Shown here: positions 45,702-56,666 of the stretch, piece by piece
Layout of the letters: each line of letters starts with the position of its first letter
Position numbering within the stretch: the first letter of the stretch is position 1
Source of the DNA: Ilyonectria destructans
Taxonomy: Eukaryota; Ascomycota; Sordariomycetes; Hypocreales; Nectriaceae
Length of the DNA: 64,000 bases
NCBI GenBank assembly: GCA_020740775.1
Contig: JAHEWK010000002.1
Location: 5,766,001 to 5,830,000, forward strand
Reading direction: 5' to 3'
Translations under genes and position numbers: made by a program
The notes under the pieces: generated by a model
Told to the model about the DNA's origin: nothing
The model's database searches: none
What the model saw: only the letters and a program-made list of their open reading frames with translations

Positions 45702-45848
45702 GAAACGGGGCCCGTTTCCACTTTTGGTCCAATTACATTCTATGACGTCTACTAGGTTTGTCTCTCTTAGAAACGGGCCCCATTTCTACTTTTTGCGAAT
45801 TTTCTGATAAAAAAACGATCAAAACACGAAACGCGCCCCGTTTCCAGT
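45702..45848. repeat. Three near-palindromic GAAACGGGnCCCGTTTC units
   Basis: Quasi-palindromes occur at 45702-45718 (GAAACGGGGCCCGTTTC), 45770-45786 (GAAACGGGCCCCATTTC) and 45828-45844 (GAAACGCGCCCCGTTTC), spaced 68 and 58 bp. The copies differ by one or two bases. They may be multi-copy regulator sites or part of a repeat element that continues into 46 kb. Confidence 0.6.
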
Positions 45849-46072
45849 ACTGGTGGGCTCCTGAAAATCGGCCCCCCTTCCTGACAAGGAAAAGGTGCCC
45901 TTAACTCGGAAAGAATAAAGATACCCTTACAAAGGCTGTAGACCCCACCAATTATCATATACCTTCTTGAGAAGAAAAATCCCGTTCTTCCGGCCATCAC
46001 AAACCATCTCCTGGATCAACAGGCACCCGAAGGGTTAGTGCTTCTCGCCGCCTCATACGGATTCACAAATGC

Positions 46073-46345
46073 ATGCAAGTTTTAGCAAGGCTGAAAGACA
46101 TCTACGTGGCCGCATACTATACTGTTGAATTCGTTCAACATGCTATCCATGCAACCGGCAATAGAACCCGCCGTACTTATACGGGATTCGCTCCGGGCAA
46201 CCAAGGAGTGAATATCCTTTCCGACGATAACAATGCCTTACCTCCAGCAATAAAGAAAGAACCTATTCAACCAGAAAGACAAGCACAGTCAAGTCCGTAT
46301 ATTCTACACCATGAAGACGACTTGGGACTTGATTTTGATTTATAG
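46073..46345 (+). CDS. Short hypothetical frame, possibly transposon-derived
   Basis: An ATG-initiated 90-codon frame rich in polar residues, with an acidic end (HHEDDLGLDFDL). No family is recognised. It lies in a gap of about 1.2 kb together with quasi-palindromes and short repeats, so it may be a remnant of a retroelement coat gene or a chance frame. Confidence 0.2.
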   Translation: MQVLARLKDIYVAAYYTVEFVQHAIHATGNRTRRTYTGFAPGNQGVNILSDDNNALPPAIKKEPIQPERQAQSSPYILHHEDDLGLDFDL

Positions 46346-46599
46346 AGCTTCCTGAAACGCTTTCTGGACTATGGGCTCCCTGTTTAAGACTACGCTTGTT
46401 TGAGAAATTCTTTACAGCACGCATCAAGAAGCTCTGTCGGCCGTCGCAAATCTTATTATTCAAGCCTAATGTAGTATTGTTGCGATTCGTGGACGATAGA
46501 TATCATTATTCAAGACTTCGTCTACTACATAATGTGAACATATCTCCGCAACCAGGTGTACGTCCACTTGGGCTCACCCTGTATGAAACTGATAGAAAT

Positions 46600-46931
46600 G
46601 GATGCTAAACGTGACTGTAGAATGGATGGCTGTGGAAATGGAAACGTGTTAACGCAATAAGGAGATATTATATGTATCGTTCTATTTATTATCTTTCAAG
46701 CTAGAACCCTTCTACCATTCCCTACCCCTGCTTCCATTTCTACACATCCATTTCACAGAACCCTAGCATAGATGGATAGATCATGTAAAAGCCGGCTCCA
46801 TATGAGGGATGGAAATAGATGCATTGACCATCCATTTTCACAGCATGAATGCGTAGATGGTAGATGTAGAATGGATGACCAGGCTGTAATCACCACTTGA
46901 CTAATGAAAGTCGGGGGTTGGGTTAGGGTAA
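46600..46931. repeat. Imperfect ATGGAT/ATCCAT-rich repeat, possible MITE
   Basis: The sequence contains GTAGAATGGATGGCTG near 46617 and GTAGAATGGATGACCAG near 46866, with several TCCATTT/AAATGGA and TAGATGG elements between in both orientations. This is compatible with a small non-autonomous element or a decayed satellite about 270 bp long. Terminal repeats and target duplications are not clear. Confidence 0.25.
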
Positions 46932-49558
46932 TTAGGCATTCTTTGCCATGGGGGCATTGTGTTTCCAGACGAGGTCCTGTGCAGATGAAAGCATGTTCTC
47001 GAATAGACTCTTTAACGCAGGGCCAGACACATTATTGGGCGTATCGCGTTCTAGGTGAATTTTGCCCGCCCGCAAGTGCTCGAGATCGGCTCGTGCAGCT
47101 AGGTTTGATGGGTTCTTGCAAATACTCCTATAAAGGGTAGCAATTGCAGCCATGTAATTGCTGGTTTGAAAACTGGCACATAGTTAATCAGAGGGGCAAC
47201 GTAAAGTAAGAGGATGTTGGTATGCTCACGTCATAACAAATATCCTTTTTCTTTCCAGATCACCCATGCTACTAATGATGTGTTAGTAACGGTATCTGGC
47301 TTATCAGCTGGCTTTCAACGCACTCATTCAAAACCTTAATGAATGACCTTGCAGCTTCGACGCACAAGGTCTCGCTAGATCGAACGCGATAGGTAAGTCT
47401 CTCAATCCGAGTATTGCCGCTATACATCGGCTTGAGTGTCACTGTAGCCCAGTGTAGGGCACGAACTAGGTTCAAATATTCGAGATGCATCGAGAGAACG
47501 TGCCAGTACCTGTCGGGCGACACTAATATTAGGTGATCTGGACGGCATGAGGTGGGAAGACTGTCTTTCCAAGCCATTAGGCTCTCATCCACGTTAATAA
47601 GCGCCTCCAATCTTGAGATGACCGTATCATTTGAATGCATCAAGTTGCAAAAGTGGTTCTGGATTTGACTAAACTGGAAGGTCCAAGTGTAGATTTGGGT
47701 TAGACTGGGGAATGAATTGAATTCAATTTCAATGGGCGCCTCTGCGAGAAATATCTCGTTGTCGTACGTAGCGTCGACGAGCCCTGGTGGTCGGCCTTGC
47801 GATAATGATAGACTTCTGTTCTAGCGTCAATCCGTGGAACTGTATTGTCGATTCCATCAATCCAGCTTACGCATTGAAGTTGAACAGAATCCACCAAAGT
47901 CGAGAACGAAGTCTCAGCCGGCATTCTGATAGATCCAACTCTCTTGGGCTTCTCCTATGTAGGCCAAGTGATTCTGCAATACGGACGGCCAGCCCACAAA
48001 AGACCCAGGCTATTCCGCATCGTCCGAAATAGAGATGCCGCACAAGCTAAGAAAAAGGTTAGTACTGGGAGTTGATACAGAGGCAAGTACATCACTTGCA
48101 TGAAGCAGAAGGACCTGTAATGAGGTCTCACTAGGTGACGCTATGGCATCCTGAATCATGGACCAGGCTTGCTCATATACGTCTATCGAGAGTCTTTCAT
48201 TGGAGGAGTGGTGGTTAGACCCGTGGTTCTGGCTCAATGCTCCTATTGACACGGCAAGGAAGAACAGCGAATAATCAAGGGCTTTAAGTTGTGATCGATC
48301 GGGTAAATAAAGCATTTCGACTTGTATCCGAAATTCTCCCTCATCAAGGATTGGGTAAAACACATTGAGGTCGGAAAAATATGCTATGTGACCTATTAAT
48401 TCTTTTCTCTCGGAGAATGGTAAGACGTGTGTAACTATAAGTACCGTCAATGGCTGCCATGGCTGCGTCTCTAGGAGGTAGCTGTTGCAAGCAGTGATCA
48501 AACAAAGATGACAGGCCAACTTCATCTACATGAGAACCGGCCTCGATGAGAAAACCTAAGGAGCTTGGGCTCGCAGGACGACGTTGGCTTTCAAGGGCAT
48601 CCTTGACACACAAGGCAAGAGTTGCACCAACCGAACTCAAACCTATCGAAGGATCAATAACCTAGAACCGCAATGGTATTATACGTAGGAATATGCTTGG
48701 CAAGTCGCACCAATATAGTTCGCCACGACATCATTCTTGCGAATAAAAACGCCCGGTGGGGCGGATCTCTGCGACTCAGTTGAATTTCCGTCTCGTCTTG
48801 TCAGAGACTCAATGCTTGACACTTTTCCATTGGCTGAATCTGCCGTCGATCGGTGGGATTGTGAAGAGTACGCCGCTGGGGAAGTCTTATTCTGGTAAGC
48901 ACCTTGAGCCGTAAGGTGGCCCATGGCGGCCTCGGAGTTGTTGACTCCTAAGCCCAGGAAGCCAGTGTCGATATCGGGCAAATTGTTGAGCATAGCTTTC
49001 TCGATGTCCCAAAAGTTTGGGGATACGCTGATTCCAAGTTGGCGCAGGACATTACCGAAGTCTTGATTGTTGCCTTCATCGCTGAAGGTCTGCGCTTGAG
49101 TCCACTGTGGTTCTAGGAGATTGTTATCCGAGCCGTTGCAATGCGCATCGATGGCAGAGTCAGGATTGACGTCTATGCTCGGATCCTCGGTTGGGCTGGA
49201 AACGGAATTGTGTGCGGGGATGGCGTTTTCTGCGGCGGGCTCGGGAGTTCTCTCGACGGCTTGAACGGAAGCACGTCGACCTCGATCATGAGAAGTACAG
49301 TCCTGATTGTATAGTTGGCAGTTCAAACAGGGACGTTGGTTCGGCGCACATTTCAACTATTGTGGTAGGGCTCATCTCATCAGATCAGTTTGGCAAGCGG
49401 AGCTCTCGGTCAATCCGGGGTAATGGGGAAAATGGAGAAATAGGCAACCTCAGGTCAGTACATACTCGTTTTTTGCGACAGTAATCGCACGCTCGAGCAA
49501 CCCGCTTGGCACGATGTATTCGGCCCGTTGCAGGAGCAGAGGCGGCGTCGGCTACCAT
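46932..49558 (-). CDS. Zn2Cys6 transcription factor (8 exons)
   Basis: Model, minus strand: 49558-49466, 49356-48711, 48642-48445, 48401-48091, 48046-47871, 47815-47324, 47271-47230, 47160-46932; 728 aa, frame kept throughout. The zinc cluster, residues 24-51, has spacing C-x2-C-x6-C-x6-C-x2-C-x6-C and is split by the first intron after CDYCRKKR. The Fungal_trans core shows YFSDLNVFYPILDE, AWVFCGLAVRIAESLGLH, LRSRLWWIL and SLSLSQGRPPGL. Three introns (intron 3, 43 nt; intron 4, 44 nt; intron 5, 55 nt) have less certain boundaries; for intron 3, acceptors 9 and 18 nt downstream also keep frame. It is a nuclear regulator, not closely related to the two paralogous regulators in this region. It flanks the DUF3500 gene. 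Confidence 0.8.
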
Positions 49559-49906
49559 GATTCCTAGAGAGGGAGTGAAGCTTGAGGAAGCGTGGGACAA
49601 GGACAATAACGCGGAGGTAACGGGGAACTGGGGCGTGGAGGCGAAGTGCCACGCAGACGTGTGGGGGAATCCATATTTGTCACACACCGGGTTTATAATT
49701 ACCGACATGCCGACAATTTGCGGGAGTTCCGACAGGGTGATGGGTGTCAACCGTTACGTAGCCGATGAGGAGGTGCTCCACGTTCTACTAGTCGATCTCT
49801 AGACTCCACGCTAACCAGGGTTATGCCATGTCCATTTTGAAGCTACCGTAGAACTATGCTGCATTGAGATTGGCCCTGTATTCACCTAACTCTCGTTGCC
49901 ACCAGG
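49559..49906. other. Gap between tandem minus-strand genes
   Basis: About 350 bp containing the upstream region of the regulator and the 3' end of the DUF3500 gene. The frame upstream of the regulator ATG is open on the minus strand to 49750 but without a better start. No other feature seen. Confidence 0.4.
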
Positions 49907-51554
49907 CTATCCCTCTCGATGTGCTCTGGCCAACCTCCTCAATTCCCTCCCATAATCATTTCCGTTTGGCAATCTCTGAGTGGTGTGGATGTGATACTTG
50001 GCGGGTTCATCGTTTGTGAGAAACACGCCCGAATGATGGTCAAACTCGAACAATGCTACAGGGCTTTGGATGCGATAGTAAAACGGATCGTCCGGACCGT
50101 AGCCACCGATCCATGAGAAATATGTTTCGTGGAGCCACGCTCGTACCAGCTTGAGCCGAATCTCGAGCGGTTTGGGTGGTAAGAGAGTCAAAAACTCCTT
50201 AGCGATGGACATGAGGATTGACTGCTGTTCCTCTGTCATGTCTGTAGCTAGTACACCCTCATATGGTATGATTCGGTTGTCTTGAAAGGCACCAGCAAGA
50301 TGCCTCTATATCGCCATGTCAGTTAATACACCTGACGTACGCCCAACGTGGTGGGCGTACCTCTCCGTACTTACTTGATCAGCTGGGTTCCAACGATTCT
50401 CAGGCATAGCTGAATCGTGCATTTGGGAATATACTTGTGTCTTGCGCTGCATGTCAGGAGGAAGTGAAAGCATCAGGAGGAGACCCAGATCTTCTTCTTT
50501 CGAACAGAGTCGGATTCCTTTATCCGGGCCGGCATCAATGATCTTCCCGCTAGTCAGCCGTACGCTCGAATAATGAAGCTATTGCTAGGCGATTGGGACT
50601 TACGCAAGGCTCAGCACCAATGAAGGCCGGTCCAATTACCATCTGCTGCTTGCAAATGAAAACATTTAGACAGAGGTGATGGCCGAAAAACAAATACCCC
50701 CAGGGTTCTGTTTCCGAAGGCTCACCAAAGAGCGTAAAGCTGTTTGCAAGAGAAAGTCAGAGAAAGCGACGAGACACGACCATTAGGCTTCATCTTACGA
50801 GTAGCTATGTTCGTTGAGGATAGCCTGCCGGACGCAGATCTCTCCGAGAAACTTGTTAGTTTTCATCGCGCCCCTGACCTTGTCGAATCCGCCTGTACTA
50901 AGTGACTGCTCCAACAACTGCAAGATGAGATCTACTTTTGTCTTCTCTAAGTGCTCGAGGCGAATTCCACATTGAAACAGGACAAGTTCAGGGTTACTCC
51001 ATTGTCTCCTATATACGGTAATTTGATCAATATCACCTCTTTGAATTTTTAAAATCAACTCTAGGTCGTGTATCAAAGACTTACCAATCTTCAGAGTCAA
51101 GATCGCGCATTACGATCTCTCGCTCGTCTAAATTGAGTGCAGCCACAACTTTGCGCGCTGCGGTAACCTTCCGATGTGTTAACATATATTTATGCGTGCC
51201 GCCTTGGGAGCGTCAACATGCCATGTTACTTGTCGGGGCCCCTTCATCTTGCCGGTGGTAAATCCCTTCCTTTCTGACGCCGTCGTTCGTAACGCCGTAA
51301 AATGGAACACCGAGGTTCCCTTTCCATGTTTTCCAAATCGGCTGGAACTCGGGGCTGTTCACGATCGTTTCCGAATATTTGTAGGGATCGCTCGTGTCGG
51401 CGTCTTTGAATCGCGACCACTCTACAAAGCAGGGTACCGTGAGTATCAGGCCAAAGTTCCACAACCAAACCAACAGAGTGCTCGTCTATCACTTACCTTT
51501 GGGAGGCACCTGGCGGCGGTATTCGTGAAGGCACGTTTCAGAGATTTCGCCCAT
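49907..51554 (-). CDS. DUF3500 family protein (7 exons)
   Basis: Model, minus strand: 51554-51497, 51421-51230, 51157-51085, 51008-50799, 50739-50604, 50542-50375, 50305-49907; 411 aa, frame kept throughout. The family pattern is visible end to end: GVPFYGVTNDG and DEGAPT in exon 2, WRQWSNPELVLFQCGIRLE, GEPSETEPWGYLFFGHHLCL, NRWNPADQ, and HHSGVFLTN with HIHTTQRLPNGNDYG near the C-terminus. The His-rich segments (FGHH, HHSG, HIH) could bind metal. DUF3500 proteins are found in bacteria and fungi, often near transport or degradation genes, but no reaction is established to my knowledge. Exon 3's acceptor has alternatives; the one used gives the best family match. Confidence 0.82.
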
Positions 51555-51964
51555 GATTGGAAATGTTGCGAACTCTTCTCAACTTGAGGATTAAAATATT
51601 TCCAATGCACATTGGCGGGAGAGAGGCACAACAGTGATCATTCACGCTCATCAAGTACCCTTAATTGGGAAGACTTTGTAAGCAAGAGAAAAAAAGAGCG
51701 TACGAATCATGTGAGAGAAATGACGCAACTTCCACGGAACAACAGTCATTGTCTATCTACCTGACGCGTGGAGCCGGAAACAGTGCTTCCCCGGAAGGAG
51801 GCAGAGACAGGAGTCAGTCCCTCTCAATTGGATCGTTGGTCCCATCCGTAAAATTCGTATATCTTTCTACACGGGTACTGCATTCAACCTACCAGTCACC
51901 TTAGAGTTCGTTCCACAGTCTCGTCAGGCCTCATGCGCTGGCAAACACACGTCAATACATCAAA
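51555..51964. promoter_or_regulatory. Bidirectional promoter, DUF3500 / CMD-like gene
   Basis: A 410-bp region between divergent starts, suggesting shared control of the two genes. A CCCCGG element occurs at 51790 (CTTCCCCGGAAGG), one of the motif family clustered at 53 and 56.3 kb. No clear TATA box. Confidence 0.45.
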
Positions 51965-52945
51965 ATGACGACCAACGCTTCACAAGATTTTAGCTCCAAA
52001 TACACCAACGCCAATCTCGCGCCAGATGCCACGCCCTATGATTCCTACACTCTCTGCAACATCGTCAAAGAGCTCCAGAGTGCGGACCATGGCAGCATTA
52101 GTAGTATAGCTCCGGCGTTAGTTGTTAGCGAGACATCTAATGCACTTTACACAACATATGCACTAATTCATCTGTTAGGCCGCGATGCTTTGCGCTCAGC
52201 GTCGGGGAGACGCTGTGCCAAAGTTATTCCACGATCTTTCCAAGGAGAAGAATAAGGAAGAAATCAAAGCGATGTTTCTTTCACTTAAGCACGCCATCAA
52301 CATAACCTGGCCATTTGTTGGACTACCTAATTGCATTCCAGCCTCGCTTGGCCTCGTCAATGAGCTCAGAGAATACGGTATTACTGTTAGCAGCGAGGTA
52401 AATAGGTTAGTTCCGCCATCATCGCTTGACCTGACCCGACCCAATATAACTCATACTTCACAGGCCTCTGTTGAATCAGGCCGACTGGCTTTCTAAGGGC
52501 CACGAAACCTCCCGAGCAATTTATCGAGCCGTTGGAAACTCAGAAGTCGCACAAATGATGGCGGACTACTTTCCTGAAACTTGTACGTGGATTGGTGCTT
52601 TCAATGTTGGCTACTTTCTACGGCAAGCTAATAGGTGTAAAAGCGCATGTGGCCAACGCAGCTGTATTTGGCTTTCTAATCGGTGGATCTGATCAGGTGC
52701 AGAGCCTGAAACTAAGTGAAATTATAATTGCAGGGACAATCTGTGCAATGGGTGCAACCAGACAAGCAAAAAGCCACTTCAAGGGCTCCATTGGGCTGGG
52801 AATCTCGGCGGCAGCTGTCGAGAGAGTATCCAAGGTTGCGGAGCAGGTGGCTGCTTGGAACGGCGTGAAACTTCCCGGGGAAATCGACGTATCGGCCTTG
52901 GCGGAAGAGGTCAGAATCAACCTTGAGCGATTGGAAAAATCGTAA
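51965..52945 (+). CDS. Carboxymuconolactone decarboxylase / AhpD-like protein
   Basis: Model: 51965-52123, 52179-52405, 52464-52582, 52635-52945; 271 aa. The all-helical CMD/AhpD-like fold is indicated by KHAINITWPFVGLPNCIPAS, GHETSRAIYRAVGNSEV and the C-terminal CMD repeat GATRQAKSHFKGSIGLG (His in the CMD proton-relay position), then WNGVKLPGEIDV. The AhpD CxxC redox pair is absent, which argues for decarboxylase/isomerase-type or unknown chemistry rather than peroxide reduction. Intron 1 could also begin 3 nt earlier, in frame. It is divergent from DUF3500. By context it may act on a ring-cleavage product; fungal relatives are uncharacterised as far as I know. Confidence 0.82.
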
Positions 52946-53021
52946 AACTCGCACCAACGCATCAAGCGTCAAGTAGCAAATCATATCTTACCCATGGATT
53001 TTCCTATGACGTGTCGAAATT

Positions 53022-53697
53022 CCCCGGACGACCGTGGACTGTGAACAAGCGAAAAGCAAAGCCCCGGAAGATGCTGTGAGCTTCCCACATGCCGACGTTC
53101 TATTCCCCGGAGGCCATAATTCCGGGGAACTATCCAATCTAGAAGAGGGGTAGACTAGCTTGAAAACCACGTAAGTGCAGTTAGAGCTAGATTAAACCAA
53201 GGCTACGGCACATCTACCCCGGAGGACATCTACTACGTAGTACCCCGGAGGACACTAAGGAGAATACGACTAGCTCATGATGGTTTACCCCGCACGCAGA
53301 CCCCTCATGAATGAATCAACACCCCGTCTTTAAGCCGGCAATCAACTCCGGGGAGCTGAATCCCACTCCACCAACACCATCATCGAAGCTCCCACTAGCG
53401 TTTTTGCGGGTACCATGCTCGTGCCTCAAATGGGTCTAGCTGTTTGGTAATAGATTGACAGGCAGGGACCAACATCTGGGCCAAATCCGCGGTTCAGCTG
53501 CAACTACGACAGTTTGGCTTGTGTGGGCGCATATCAAAGCCCGGGGTAAGCTGTGTCCACGGCGTCTCATCAAGGTTCTCTCAAGACTGGAAAGTGGAGC
53601 ATTTTGCCGATGCCCTCACTGTGGCGCCAATGTTGCATAAAGTTGTGTAAATTCCAGTCAGCATGTATTAACCAACCATGCTCAATTTCTGCCCCGG
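53022..53697. promoter_or_regulatory. Cluster of nine CCCCGG/CCGGGG elements
   Basis: CCCCGG or its complement occurs at 53022, 53062, 53105, 53122, 53217, 53243, 53348, 53541 and 53692. Several extend to TCCCCGGAGG, and CCCCGGAGGACAC/ATC recurs at 53217 and 53243. About one third of a copy would be expected by chance in 676 bp at 50% GC. The region is non-coding, downstream of the CMD-like gene. CGG/CCG cores are typical of Zn2Cys6 binding sites, but a degenerate repeat element is equally possible. Confidence 0.5.
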
Positions 53698-54511
53698 GAT
53701 ATAGGATATGTTGGACGAGAGTGGTATCGGCTTTCAATCCTGTATTTCCTAGACAGGGGCTACTGGGTGCAAACTCCATGGACCTAGGTCTAGGTTAATG
53801 GAGAGAATAATCCCAAGATGTATACAGAGGCTTTCTAATAAATCACTATACACCACGTATCTTCAATTAACACAAAATAATTAGTACCAAATATTTTCCA
53901 ATCATCCAATTTGATTGACATTTTATCATAACCTAATGTGCTTTGCCGTGATTAAATCCACGGTAGTCATCCAGTCCTGTTAAACAGGTATATCCGGAAA
54001 TACGTGAGCTCTCTAGTGGAGCGTTCCACTTTTGCAGTTCACAAGTCCACCTCCACCTCCACCCCAATTTCTTTAAGCTTGTGGCAGTTGAAGTCCCGTG
54101 CATCAATTCCATTAACTCAATTTCACCTTTACTTTGATCGCCTTAATTCTTTCCCTACGGCTTTAGCGTTGACGACCAGTTGAAACCGTCGAGAATGGCA
54201 GTGGTTTAGGGTAGCATCTGTAGCCTTGTGAGACGCGTCCGCTGAGCCCTGTTGCTCGTACTTCTTGCTTCTTAATAAGTGCAATTAGTTTCATCTCCTT
54301 AACTCAATGCTATTAATTCAATGTTTAGAAAGGTTGCTCTAACTCTACGGCCGAAATAATGAGCAAACTGTTAACGCAGCTTAACGTAAATACCAGATAA
54401 TATAGAATTGAATTATTGACCACGCTGTGCTGTGATTAAATTAATTCTAGTTTATGGTCTTAACAGCCCCTCCTCAGTCGGTTCCTACAGACCTACGCGG
54501 CCATCAGTCCT
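53698..54511. other. AT-rich gene-free stretch
   Basis: About 810 bp, AT-rich in parts (53800-53950 and 54290-54470), without a coding frame of note. It includes the 3' flank of the salicylate-hydroxylase-like gene. Nothing else recognised. Confidence 0.4.
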
Positions 54512-56126
54512 CTAAACTGACATATTTGCTTCATTCTGTTTCCATGTATTGTATGTTTCCTCAGTTTCTCTGAGGGCATCAAAACCTAGAAGTTCTTTTT
54601 GATATGGGCCATCAATAAATTTCCATGGGCTTGGAGCTATGAAGTCTGCATCTTTTATGTCTCGGTCCCGCTGCTGCTGTCCCGGTCCATCGTGTAGGTG
54701 GTACATCTTCCTGTTTGCAATGGCTCCTTGGACATTTAGCGTTGTTCGGGGTTTGCGTAGACGCTCGTAGAGCTTAAGAACCGATGGCACCTTGGCGCGA
54801 GCAATCTCTGGTTGGAAGTCGCGCACCAGTCGGCCGAGAAGATAACTGATGATCACGCCGTCTTCAACTGCCATTGCCGCTCCTTGAGCCTGATACGGAA
54901 GTGTCGGGTGGCACGCATCGCCAAGAATAGCCATGTTATTCTGGGTGAATAGGTCAGAGATAAATACACTAGTCAGTCTTGATGTGGACATACCTGGCAC
55001 CATGATTCCAGTTCCTCACAATGACAGAGTCTCCATTTGAGGACGTTCGGGATGCAGTTTATCATTTTCTTCAGCCTAGCGAATTTCGTCAGTATTGGGT
55101 GAAGAATTTGTCTCTCGGCGTTGATACATTGGATCCCAGTCCTCGAATGTGTCCCTCATCTCCTGTAAATCGCCCTTTGATTTGCTCACTCCAGGGGGTA
55201 GGTTGTCCGGGCGAAGAAGGACGAGGTTGTACGATGTGCCTCCACGCACTGGATAAAGGACACAATGTTTATCTGGACCCCACCATGAGTTCGTAGCTTT
55301 CGCATCTAGAAGATCATTTAGTGCGGGATCTTGTAGCTGCCGAAGCTGTGAGCCTGCAAACGTAGCCCTGTATGCCAAGTCTCCAGTTTCTGTAGGCCGA
55401 CAAGGTCGCCCCAGGATCTTCTCTCTAGTCGTAGACCAAAGACCTTGAGGTGTGTAAGTACATCTCCGCGATCCAGGACTGAGGTGACTTACCGTCCGCC
55501 CCAATAATAACATCACCATGAATCTTCTCGCCGCTTTCAAGCTCCACCATATTGCCATTCAAGTCAAGGTCACAGACGGATGCGCCCAGCTTGATAACCA
55601 CGCCGGAAGCAATGGCGGCATCAAGCAAGACGCTATGATAGTCTTGCCGGTGTACGACCCTGCCAGTACGCTGTGAGTATGATATGGAAGTTATAGGATG
55701 AACACAGTTGAGAGATAGCAAGTTCTCAAGAGTTGGGGGTACACACCACCACTGGCCACCATAAATTTCAATCTGTTTCTGGCTCCCCACATGACGCCGC
55801 GCTAGCAGAGATCCATCTTCGTATCTCCGCAAATCTAAGGAGTCCAAACCAACCGACTTTAGCTTCAGATTGTCAAGCAGGCCAAGGTGCTTCATTGCAC
55901 GCTCGCCATTTGGTGGTATGACTATGCCAGCACCGATCTATGTTATTCACGGTTTTCAGTCCCGGCTCCTTAGAAAGATGTATCGGATTGTGATGATGTC
56001 AAATAAACTTACCGACGATATCTCTGGGACACGTTCTAAAACAACAACCTCAAGGCCCTTCTGTCGACAACCTACTGCGCATGCAAGGCCACCTAAGCCA
56101 GCGCCAATAATAACAACCTGCAGCAT
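54512..56126 (-). CDS. FAD-dependent salicylate-hydroxylase-like monooxygenase
   Basis: Model, minus strand: 56126-56013, 55937-55747, 55659-55493, 55443-55128, 55075-54994, 54940-54512; 432 aa, frame kept at all junctions. GAGLGGLACA (8-17) is the FAD-binding motif, with VVLERV as the second strand; GGQWWVVHRQDYHSVLL and VIIGADGLWSTTRE are the central motifs; AILGDACHPTLPYQAQGAAMAVEDG is the GD motif contacting FAD ribitol. This set is typical of salicylate hydroxylase-type enzymes, which decarboxylate and hydroxylate aromatic acids to catechols. The acceptor before exon 3 has an alternative that inserts four residues in place of one. It is divergent from the MFS transporter gene, suggesting uptake or export of the same compound. 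Confidence 0.88.
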
Positions 56127-56666
56127 TATAGCAATGGACTTTCAATGTTCACTCGGGCAAGGTTGCATAAATTCCTGATCAATGAGGAATATAAAGTAGT
56201 CGATAGCGGTTGGGGAGCGGGGTAAATCTGCATCTCTGCTAATGAATTCTTAATTTATAGATTTTGCGCCTTAGATTTGATGCACTAAGACTCGCAAAAC
56301 TCCGGGGTCTATTAGTTAGTTAATTAGCCGGGGACAATGCTTCCCCGGAACCCCGCATCGTCCCTGAATGGGGTGCGTGGACGGTGGAGTGGGAGTTTCT
56401 TAATTTCCCCGGGATTTCCTCCGGTGAGGGAGGTGCTCTCGGAGCTTTGAAAGGTCGATGAGCGGATTTTCCGCGGTGAATTGTGATTTGTCGAAGACTT
56501 AGGTATTGTGCTTCTTAGTCTTGAAGATAATATGCAGTGGGGTTATATAAACCTCAATAGAAGTGACCCAGCCCTCCATCCTGAATGACTTGGTCCCATC
56601 CTTCAAGCTGGCTTTTTATTATTAGACAAGCCTTTTCTTATTTATCTTCAAAGAGTTTTTGTCAGT
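56127..56666. promoter_or_regulatory. Bidirectional promoter, salicylate-hydroxylase-like / MFS
   Basis: A 540-bp region between divergent starts. CCCCGG/CCGGGG occurs four times within 112 bp (56302, 56328, 56343, 56407). TATATAA at 56544-56550 lies about 117 bp before the MFS start. The motif family is shared with the 53-kb cluster, supporting a common regulator. Confidence 0.55.

Noticed and set aside
51192..51587. 131-codon plus-strand frame
   Set aside because: It is antisense to exons 1-2 of the DUF3500 gene, which carry clear family motifs.
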